Assembly: GCA_041609895.1 (NCBI GenBank)
Contig: JBFIPX010000229.1
Span: 1 to 5,171 of the forward strand
Length of the DNA: 5,171 nucleotides
Origin: JAHHLP01 sp041609895
GTDB taxonomy: Bacteria; Bacteroidota; Rhodothermia; Rhodothermales; JABDKH01
Direction: 5' to 3'
In this document: piece by piece, positions 1-5,171 of the stretch
Layout of the letters: the number at the start of each line of letters is the position of its first letter
How positions within the stretch are numbered: position 1 is the first letter of the stretch
The notes under the pieces: model-generated
Database searches by the model: none
What the model was told of the DNA's origin: nothing
The model's input: the letters and a program-made list of their open reading frames with translations, nothing else
Made by a program: the position numbers and the translations under genes

Positions 1-1
1 A

Positions 2-1768
2 ACCGGTTCGGTACAGGCGAAGAACGCGATCGTAACGTACATACAGGGTCAACTGCGCTACCGAAGGCTATTCTTCCAAACCTTCTACAACTTGCTCGAC
101 TCCGGCGACTCGTACGCGCTGCGCACCGGGGATCTGTTTCTCGAGCACTCCAGTCAGTTCATGACGCAGATCCAGCATTCGCAGTCGATCGGCGAACGAC
201 AGCAGTTCACCTACGGCGCCGACCTCAGCCTGACCCGCCCGGACAGCGAAGGGTCGGTCAACGGACTCAACGAGGATCAGGACGACATAAATGAGATCGG
301 TGCGTACATCCAGTCGGACACCCGTCTTACCGAGAGGATCGATCTCGTGGCAGCGGCTCGTGTGGACCATCATAATCGCCTCGACGACCTGACCTTCTCT
401 CCACGCGCCGCACTGGTAGTGCGACCGGTGACCGGCCACACGTTCCGCGCGACCTACAATCGTGCGTTTCAAACCCCGGCCGCCAACCATCTCTTTGCAG
501 ACGTACTCGGACAGCGTGACGTATTTCAGGGTAGTCTCTTCGAGCCGCTACTGGGGTTTTCTCCGATCACCGACCTGCGGGCTCAAGGTACTCCGGAGTC
601 CGGTTTCCATTTTCGGCGTGACGCTGCCGGGCGCCCACAGTTTCGCTCACCATACGCAGTACTCGACCCTCGTGGCCTGGATGGGAACAGCTATATCGCC
701 CTCGACGATCCGACGTTCACGAACGTGATGTGGTCGGTCGCAAGAAATGCCTCCGTCGCAGGCCTCGGCATCGGATTGGCTGATTCCGGTTTGATTCCGG
801 CAGACGCCGTGGACGCTTTTTCTGCCGCCCTGGCTGCCGTTCTCCCCATGGAGGTGGAGGGCGTGGGCAACGCGGTCCGAATACTTGACCTTGAGCGACA
901 AGAGTTCGTGCCGTCATTTGCCCCGGACGACGTACCGGCTCTGAAGATCATTCGCACGGAGACCTTGGAGTTCGGATACAAGGGCGTGTTTGCCGACCGG
1001 CTCGTCGTGGGAGTCGATCTCTATCGTACGAGCGTGAATAACTTCATCGGCCCCTTCCAGGTTGGAACACCGAACGTCTTTATCGACACTGCTGCTCTGC
1101 AGTTCTTTCTAAATCAACGTTTGGCTGCTGCTCTGGCCGACCCGTCGAACGCCGAAGCCGTCGCTGACCTGATGCCACTCGACCAGATACCCGGCCTCGG
1201 AAACGGCGACGGCTCTCCGGCCAACGAACTCAGTTTTCTCGTAAGTACGGGACTGGCCGGGTCGGTCCCGTTCGGTACCGTCAGTCCGGAGGAGTCTTTC
1301 GATCCCACGGCCGTACTCCTCGTCCGGCGAAACTTTGGGGACATCTCACTCTATGGGGGGGACTTCCATTTCTCGTACTTCGCATCGCCCCATTGGACCT
1401 TTGGAGGTTCGTACTCCTACGTGTCAGACAACTTTTTTCGTGACGTCGATCGCGTCGACGACATAGCCCTGAATGCTCCCCGCCACAAGGCGTCGGGCAA
1501 CGTGAGATATACGGCGCCGGCTCGGGAGTTCTCGACCGAACTGCGGGTCAGATATGTGGGCGGATTTCCGGTTCGTTCCGATGTCTACATCGGCTCGGTG
1601 GACCCGTACACACTTCTCGATTTGAGCTTTCACTATCGTGTGCCGTTCTCATCCGGCACGCAGCTCACCGTCACGGTCCAAAACCTCCTCAACAACGAGC
1701 ATCAGGAGTTTGTGGACGTACCGGAGATCGGGAGATTGGCATTGCTGCGTCTTACACATTCGTTTTAG
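2..1768 (+). CDS. TonB-dependent outer-membrane receptor, C-terminal beta-barrel part (5' truncated by window edge)
   Basis: The reading frame is open from base 2 to the TAG at 1766-1768, giving 588 residues with no start, so the gene begins left of the window. It is the barrel of a TonB-dependent receptor, which takes up a large or scarce ligand across the outer membrane using TonB/ExbBD energy; the plug domain and TonB box are not in view. Seen: alternating amphipathic strands such as INEIGAYIQSDTRLTERIDL (about 290-350), the motif TYNRAFQTPAANHLF (about 452-496), a strand TETLEFGYKG (about 956-985), and the end VQNLLNNEHQEF...GRLALLRLTHSF, where the final Phe is the outer-membrane barrel assembly signal. 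Two regions, about 500-935 and 1070-1310, are too long for turns and probably form large extracellular loops; the second includes an Ala-rich, probably helical stretch. The ligand cannot be read from the sequence. Family confidence is high; lineage and substrate are guesses. Confidence 0.93.
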   Translation, partial: TGSVQAKNAIVTYIQGQLRYRRLFFQTFYNLLDSGDSYALRTGDLFLEHSSQFMTQIQHSQSIGERQQFTYGADLSLTRPDSEGSVNGLNEDQDDINEIGAYIQSDTRLTERIDLVAAARVDHHNRLDDLTFSPRAALVVRPVTGHTFRATYNRAFQTPAANHLFADVLGQRDVFQGSLFEPLLGFSPITDLRAQGTPESGFHFRRDAAGRPQFRSPYAVLDPRGLDGNSYIALDDPTFTNVMWSVARNASVAGLGIGLADSGLIPADAVDAFSAALAAVLPMEVEGVGNAVRILDLERQEFVPSFAPDDVPALKIIRTETLEFGYKGVFADRLVVGVDLYRTSVNNFIGPFQVGTPNVFIDTAALQFFLNQRLAAALADPSNAEAVADLMPLDQIPGLGNGDGSPANELSFLVSTGLAGSVPFGTVSPEESFDPTAVLLVRRNFGDISLYGGDFHFSYFASPHWTFGGSYSYVSDNFFRDVDRVDDIALNAPRHKASGNVRYTAPAREFSTELRVRYVGGFPVRSDVYIGSVDPYTLLDLSFHYRVPFSSGTQLTVTVQNLLNNEHQEFVDVPEIGRLALLRLTHSF

Positions 1769-1855
1769 CTAAGTTACCGGGACGCTTCGCTTGATGGGGA
1801 GACCAAACCCGATCGCGCAGCGTCGTCCGAACCGATTGCAAGAGCCCAAGTCCGC
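1769..1855 (+). other. 87-nt spacer between receptor and sulfotransferase genes
   Basis: I see no strong hairpin followed by a T-run, so there is no evident intrinsic terminator. A TTGATG at 1791-1796 resembles a -35 box, but no A/T-rich -10 lies at a suitable distance. Transcription may therefore read through from the receptor gene, or a promoter may be present that I do not recognise. The only ribosome-binding candidate is a weak AGAG at 1841-1844, 11 nt before the ATG at 1856. Confidence 0.4.
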
Positions 1856-3040
1856 ATGTATTTGCACGGGCGTACATTGCGCGCCTGTCTGGCCGCGAGT
1901 CTATCAAAGCGTCACCGTCACCCGAAGCACCTCGCGTGGGTCGCATCGCTGACCGCAGCGTTTCTTCTCCTGCGCGGTACCGTTGCCGCATTTCGTGCCT
2001 TGGACCACGTTACCTATCCTCGGCATCGTCGTGTCGAGGTCAGGGCTCCCCTATTCATCCTCGGAAATCCGCGAAGCGGAACCACACTTCTTCACCGCCT
2101 GCTTGCGGAGGATGCGCAGTTCGTGACGGCACGCTTGTATGAAAGCGTTTTTCCTGCTATCAGTCTCAGACGATTGATCCGTCTTGTCGGTGGAGTCGAC
2201 AAACGCCTTGGCAGTCGACTTCGATCGGTCGTGGATAAGCTCGTTGGCAAATCTTTTGGGGGATGGACGAACATTCACACCACCGGGCTTTTTGACGCGG
2301 AAGAAGACGAACAGTTGTTTGTATATGCAGCGATGTCACCCGTCCTCGCACTGCTTTTTCCGTTCTTCGACGAGATCGCCGCGGTATCGTATGCGGATCG
2401 GCTACCCACAGAGCATAGGAAGCGGCTGATGCGATACTATGAGTCCAGCCTTCGCCGTCAATTGTACGGATCGTCAAGCAAGACGCTGCTGGTGAAGAGC
2501 ACCGCGACGACGGGAAGGCTTGCCGCAACGCTCGAAGTGTTTCCTGATATGAGAGTAGTCCACATCGTGCGCCACCCGGTTGATGCGCTGGCTTCGTTGC
2601 TCAGCATGTACCGGGCGCCGTGGGAGCGGATGGTGCCGCAGGTCGCGGACGAGGCCGAAGTGTATCGGCGGCTCGCCAGCCTGTTTGCTGGTTACTACCG
2701 ATATCGCATGCAGCTACTGGACGACCTTGCGCCACAGAACGTGTGCGAGATCCGCTACGAAGACCTGGAGTCGGATCCCAGCTCGACGATCAAAGCGGTG
2801 TATGAACATTTTCACCTTGAGGTCAGCCCTGGGTTCGAGCGAACGCTTGACGCCGCGACGAGCTCGGCGTCCTCCTATCGAAGTCGGCATCGGTACGACC
2901 TCGCGGAGTTTGGACTCACGCCGGCAGAGATCGTCGAGGCCATCCCGGACGTGTTCGAGCGCTATGGATTCGACAAGGGGATGCAGCCGCAAGGCGACAT
3001 AACGAAGCAGGGAGCAACCATGAAGGAATCTTCGCGGTGA
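1856..3040 (+). CDS. PAPS-dependent sulfotransferase (Sulfotransferase_3-like), with N-terminal hydrophobic helix
   Basis: This 394-residue protein transfers a sulfonate group from PAPS to a hydroxyl or amine acceptor. Seen: the 5'-phosphosulfate loop FILGNPRSGTTLLHRLL (67-83, P-loop-like GNPRSGTT at 70-77); the 3'-phosphate site HIVRHPVDALASLLSMY (236-252), with Arg239 and Ser247 at the classical R-x7-S spacing; an acidic EEDE (149-152) and KSTATTGRL (214-222), matching blocks of this bacterial family; RYEDLESDP (300-308); and a late SRHRYDLAEFGLT (343-355). Residues 26-46 are hydrophobic after a basic run KRHRHPK (18-24), suggesting membrane attachment with the catalytic part cytosolic, where PAPS is made. 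ATG at 1856 is the first ATG/GTG/TTG after the upstream stop, but its ribosome site is weak; TTG codons at 1862 and 1877 are alternatives. The last ~19 residues (QPQGDITKQG...) look like a non-conserved tail. The stop overlaps the next start, indicating co-translation with the steroid-reductase-like gene. The acceptor is unknown; a lipid, sterol or carotenoid hydroxyl is plausible from context. Confidence 0.92.
   Translation: MYLHGRTLRACLAASLSKRHRHPKHLAWVASLTAAFLLLRGTVAAFRALDHVTYPRHRRVEVRAPLFILGNPRSGTTLLHRLLAEDAQFVTARLYESVFPAISLRRLIRLVGGVDKRLGSRLRSVVDKLVGKSFGGWTNIHTTGLFDAEEDEQLFVYAAMSPVLALLFPFFDEIAAVSYADRLPTEHRKRLMRYYESSLRRQLYGSSSKTLLVKSTATTGRLAATLEVFPDMRVVHIVRHPVDALASLLSMYRAPWERMVPQVADEAEVYRRLASLFAGYYRYRMQLLDDLAPQNVCEIRYEDLESDPSSTIKAVYEHFHLEVSPGFERTLDAATSSASSYRSRHRYDLAEFGLTPAEIVEAIPDVFERYGFDKGMQPQGDITKQGATMKESSR
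3023..3027 (+). promoter_or_regulatory. Shine-Dalgarno AAGGA for the 5-alpha-reductase-like gene
   Basis: AAGGA lies inside the last codons of the sulfotransferase gene, 9 nt before the GTG at 3037. It supports GTG as the real start and, with the GTGA stop/start overlap (3037-3040), fits translational coupling of the two genes. Confidence 0.75.
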
Positions 3041-3795
3041 ACCTCTCCCCCTTCGATTATGCGCTGGCCGCGTGGATACTGCTCGCCCTGACCGTCTTCC
3101 TCGTCTTGCTGAAGGTCCGAGCGCCGTACGGACGGCATTCAGGCGAAGGATGGGGACCGCGAATTGGTCACCGGCTGGCATGGTTTGTAATGGAGTTGCC
3201 TGCCCTCATTGTGTTCCCGATCGTCACTTTTCTGGGTGACAATCCTTTGACGCTCTCCGTTCTCATCTTCCTGATTCTCTGGATAGTTCACTACGTAAAC
3301 CGGACGATCGTCTTTCCCTCGCGCATGTCTAAGGCCGGACGACGGATGCCGATTGTCGTGGTCGTGTCCGCGCTGTTCTTCAACACTGTCAACGGGTATT
3401 TGAACGGATATTACATCGGGACCATAGCCTCGCCGTACGATACGGGTTGGTTGACTGATCCGAGGTTTCTGCTTGGGCTCGGTATCTTTGCGGTTGGAAT
3501 GTTGGGCAACGTCCAGTCCGACAACATCCTGCTTCGTCTGCGTCGCGAGTCGGCGGGGCGCTACGGCGTCCCGTACGGTGGTCTGTTTCGATTCGTTTCG
3601 TGTCCGAATTACCTTGGTGAGATACTGGAATGGATCGGTTTCGCGATCCTGACCTGGTCGCCTGCGGCGGCAGCGTTTGCCATCTGGACGGCGGCCAACC
3701 TCATCCCCCGTGCCCTTTCTAACCATCGCTGGTATCGCGAACGCTTTTTGGAGTATCCGAATGATCGCAAGGCCCTCATTCCCTTTCTTCTGTAG
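3037..3795 (+). CDS. 3-oxo-5-alpha-steroid 4-dehydrogenase (steroid 5-alpha-reductase) family membrane protein, SRD5A1/2-like
   Basis: This 252-residue protein has the size of human SRD5A1/2 (259/254) and is collinear with them as I recall their sequences. The family reduces the C=C of an alpha,beta-unsaturated ketone (or enoyl/polyprenol analogue) with NADPH inside the membrane. Seen, in order: a hydrophobic helix 10-25; YGRH (31-34); ELPAL (53-57), whose Glu53 aligns with catalytic Glu57 of SRD5A2; HYVNR (85-89), Tyr86 aligning with SRD5A2 Tyr91; NGYLNGYYI (119-127); WLTDPRFLLGLG (138-149); GMLGNVQSDNILLRLR (154-169), with the cofactor-site Asn and Asp; GGLFRFVSCPNYLGEILEWIG (181-201); and HRWYRERFLEYP...RKALIPFLL (230-252). 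Several further hydrophobic segments fit about seven membrane helices. Met52 replaces the Gln before the catalytic Glu. GTG at 3037 is supported by AAGGA at 3023-3027. The high match to the steroid branch argues against enoyl-CoA or polyprenol reductase, but the bacterial substrate is not proven. Confidence 0.93.
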   Translation: MNLSPFDYALAAWILLALTVFLVLLKVRAPYGRHSGEGWGPRIGHRLAWFVMELPALIVFPIVTFLGDNPLTLSVLIFLILWIVHYVNRTIVFPSRMSKAGRRMPIVVVVSALFFNTVNGYLNGYYIGTIASPYDTGWLTDPRFLLGLGIFAVGMLGNVQSDNILLRLRRESAGRYGVPYGGLFRFVSCPNYLGEILEWIGFAILTWSPAAAAFAIWTAANLIPRALSNHRWYRERFLEYPNDRKALIPFLL

Positions 3796-3806
3796 CGCGG
3801 AACTGC

Positions 3807-3846
3807 GGTCCAGCGGGTATCGCTCCAACTCTCGCGACGCTGGTCC
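3807..3846. repeat. Imperfect inverted repeat in the reductase-flavoenzyme spacer
   Basis: GGTCCAGCG (3807-3815) can pair with CGCTGGTCC (3838-3846), leaving one T-T mismatch and a 22-nt loop. A second, partly competing stem is CTCGCG (3831-3836) with CGCGAG (3850-3855). In a GC-rich 99-nt spacer such stems arise by chance fairly often. A role as an RNA hairpin or operator is only possible, not shown. Confidence 0.3.
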
Positions 3847-3880
3847 CTACGCGAGCCGAGTTACGCCCACATCCGCGATA

Positions 3881-3886
3881 GAAAGG
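3881..3886 (+). promoter_or_regulatory. Shine-Dalgarno GAAAGG deciding a TTG start
   Basis: GAAAGG sits 8 nt before TTG at 3895. No ATG, GTG or other TTG occurs in this frame between the preceding TAG (3793) and 3895. The TTG also places the FAD-binding Rossmann motif at the expected position, a few residues from the N-terminus. Confidence 0.7.
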
Positions 3887-3894
3887 CGACCCTG

Positions 3895-5171
3895 TTGAGC
3901 TACGACTACGACGTCATTACGATCGGAGCTGGCCACAACGGGCTGGTGGCCTCGGCTTACCTTGCGAAGGCCGGTTATCGCGTTGCTGTGTTCGAGCGGC
4001 GGCATATCGTAGGTGGTGCTGTTGCAACAGAGGAGATCGTGCCGGGCTACCAATTTGACATCGGCGGCAGCGCCCACATCCTGATCCGCCTGACGCCCAT
4101 CGTGGAAGAACTGGAACTGGAGCAGTTCGGACTCGAATACCTCGAACTTGACCCCCTGTTCTTCGCTCCCTTTCCAGACGGCGATTCGTTTTACATCTAT
4201 CGGGATCTGGATCGTACGGTCGAGCACCTCGAGACGAAGTATCCAGGCGAGGGTGAAGCGTACCGCCGCCTCATTGTCGACTGGAGTGATTTCGCCGAAC
4301 GGGTCAAGGAGGTGTTCCTGAGTGCCCCCGGTCCCCTCCAGCTCGGCAAGAAGTTCGCGTTTGGGTCAAACGGCGACCTTGGCTGGCAGTCGCGATTGTC
4401 TACGATTCTAAGGCCATACGGCGACGTCGTAGCCGACTATTTTCGCGAGGAAAAGGTGAGGGCGGCGCTCGCGTGGATGGCTGCCCAGTCCGGGCCCCCT
4501 CCTACCGAACCTATGACCGCGCCCTTTATTTTATGGCAGCCGCTATATCATGAGGGAGGCATCGCACGGCCGCGCGGCGGATCCGGAATGCTTACGCAGG
4601 CGCTGAAGCGGTGCATCGAGTCTTATGGCGGGTCGGTCTATACCGACGCTCCCGTGGAGGACATTCTGGTGAAGCGAAGTCGGGCGGCGGGTGTGAGGGT
4701 GGGTCGCGAGACATACACCGCCCGAGCCGTGCTCGGTGCGGCGCATGCGCTGGAAACGCTTGGACGACTGCTGCCCGAAGAACATCGGCCCACGAAAGCG
4801 CTTGAGCACATGCGCGTTGGCAACGGCTTTGGCGCCATGGTCCGGCTGGCACTCGACAAGCCGGTACGCTACTCGGCTGACCCTTCGGACGAGGCGCGCA
4901 CGGCGCTGCAGCTCATCTGCCCGTCCGTCAACCACATCAACGCGGCCTACGGTGACTTCCTGAAGGGAATCCCGTCGCGCGATCCCGCCCTGGTCGCGAT
5001 GACGTTTTCGGCGGTAGACGACACCCTCGCGCCGCCCGGCGGCGAGGTTCTATGGCTTTGGGGACAGTATTTCCCGTACGAACTGGCCTCCGGATTGACG
5101 TGGGACGAGATTGCCGCCGGCGCCCGCGACTCCATCGTGGACACCTTTGAACGGTACGCGCCGGGCACGAA
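3895..5171 (+). CDS. FAD-dependent oxidoreductase of the CrtI/CrtO/PYROXD2 superfamily (phytoene dehydrogenase-related), 3' truncated
   Basis: From TTG at 3895 the frame stays open to the window end: 425 complete codons of a family usually somewhat over 500 residues. Seen: N-terminal dinucleotide fold VITIGAGHNGLVASAYLAKA (7-26) with GxGxxG at 11-16, acidic Glu34 for the FAD ribose, then GGA (40-42) and EEIVPGYQFDIGGSAHIL (46-63). Later blocks are FREEKVRAAL (from 183), GGIARPRGGSGML (221-232... second FAD-contact region) and DDTLAPPGGEVLW (from 375). The HEGGIARPRGG region recalls CrtO-type beta-carotene ketolases (cyanobacterial/Deinococcus type); the DTLAPPG...QYFPY region resembles both CrtO and vertebrate PYROXD2. 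The protein therefore probably oxidises, desaturates or isomerises a hydrophobic isoprenoid, but I cannot separate ketolase from the poorly characterised PYROXD2-like branch. It follows the steroid-reductase-like gene by 99 nt on the same strand, probably in one operon. No substrate-specific residues are known to me for assignment. Confidence 0.88.
   Translation, partial: MSYDYDVITIGAGHNGLVASAYLAKAGYRVAVFERRHIVGGAVATEEIVPGYQFDIGGSAHILIRLTPIVEELELEQFGLEYLELDPLFFAPFPDGDSFYIYRDLDRTVEHLETKYPGEGEAYRRLIVDWSDFAERVKEVFLSAPGPLQLGKKFAFGSNGDLGWQSRLSTILRPYGDVVADYFREEKVRAALAWMAAQSGPPPTEPMTAPFILWQPLYHEGGIARPRGGSGMLTQALKRCIESYGGSVYTDAPVEDILVKRSRAAGVRVGRETYTARAVLGAAHALETLGRLLPEEHRPTKALEHMRVGNGFGAMVRLALDKPVRYSADPSDEARTALQLICPSVNHINAAYGDFLKGIPSRDPALVAMTFSAVDDTLAPPGGEVLWLWGQYFPYELASGLTWDEIAAGARDSIVDTFERYAPGT

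Larger units (their letters stand above)
3796..3894 (+). other. 99-nt spacer between reductase and flavoenzyme genes
   Basis: The spacer holds an imperfect inverted repeat at 3807-3846 and, at its end, the ribosome site of the next gene. There is no T-run after either potential stem, so it does not look like an intrinsic terminator, and the flavoenzyme gene is probably on the same transcript. No promoter boxes were recognised. Confidence 0.4.

Noticed and set aside
68..490. 140-codon minus-strand open frame opposite the receptor.
   Set aside because: No family features are visible, and it lies wholly antisense to a confident barrel-coding frame.
1355..1361. Run of seven G in the receptor gene as a possible phase-variation tract.
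   Set aside because: The run is short, encodes a normal Gly-Gly in frame, and no second repeat tract or alternative frame product supports switching.
1766..1855. Possible stop readthrough: after the receptor TAG the same frame stays open into the sulfotransferase gene, and likewise after the reductase TAG (3793) into the flavoenzyme gene.
   Set aside because: The receptor ends in the canonical terminal Phe and the reductase ends at the family's natural IPFL end, so both TAGs are normal stops. The second gene also has its own ribosome site. Open short GC-rich spacers are expected by chance.
2580..3181. Overlapping open frames within the sulfotransferase 3' half (plus-strand 2580-3002, minus-strand 2714-3181).
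   Set aside because: Both have Arg/Ser-rich compositions typical of out-of-frame GC-rich DNA, and the sulfotransferase motifs are in the other frame.
3139..3828. 229-codon minus-strand open frame opposite the reductase gene.
   Set aside because: It is rich in Arg, Gln and Asp with no recognisable domain, and lies entirely against a well-conserved membrane-protein gene. It is a shadow frame.
4543..4963. Several short open frames on both strands inside the flavoenzyme gene.
   Set aside because: No motifs are present, and the composition is that of shadow frames. The main frame carries conserved FAD-enzyme blocks throughout.

Overview
The window comes from a moderately GC-rich (high 50s percent by eye, not counted) Gram-negative bacterium. 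The outer-membrane TonB-dependent receptor at the left edge proves the Gram-negative envelope. Its sequence style (strand motif DINEIGAYIQSDTRL, a TYNRAFQTPAANHLF-type motif, very long loops, terminal Phe) is what I associate with Bacteroidota/Rhodothermota or Gemmatimonadota receptors. The phylum is an inference from style only.

Layout: four genes, all on the + strand and tightly packed. (1) 2-1768: the C-terminal 588 residues of a TonB-dependent receptor; its plug lies beyond the left edge. (2) 1856-3040: a complete 394-residue PAPS-dependent sulfotransferase with an N-terminal hydrophobic helix. (3) 3037-3795: a complete 252-residue multi-pass membrane protein that resembles animal steroid 5-alpha-reductases (SRD5A1/2) along its whole length. 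Its GTG start overlaps the sulfotransferase stop by 4 bases. (4) 3895-5171: the first 425 residues of an FAD-dependent oxidoreductase of the CrtI/CrtO/PYROXD2 superfamily, starting at TTG behind a good Shine-Dalgarno and cut by the right edge. The gaps are only 87 nt (1769-1855) and 99 nt (3796-3894). I saw no RNA gene, CRISPR array, insertion sequence or convincing terminator.

Working together: the sulfotransferase and the 5-alpha-reductase-like enzyme are almost certainly co-translated, and the flavoenzyme probably belongs to the same transcript. The trio suggests tailoring of a hydrophobic polycyclic or isoprenoid molecule: flavin-dependent oxidation or desaturation, NADPH reduction of an enone double bond in the membrane, and sulfonation of a hydroxyl. 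Candidate substrates are a steroid or sterol-like compound, or a keto-carotenoid. The receptor could import the substrate or may simply be a neighbour. The pathway is inference; the family assignments are well supported by visible motifs.
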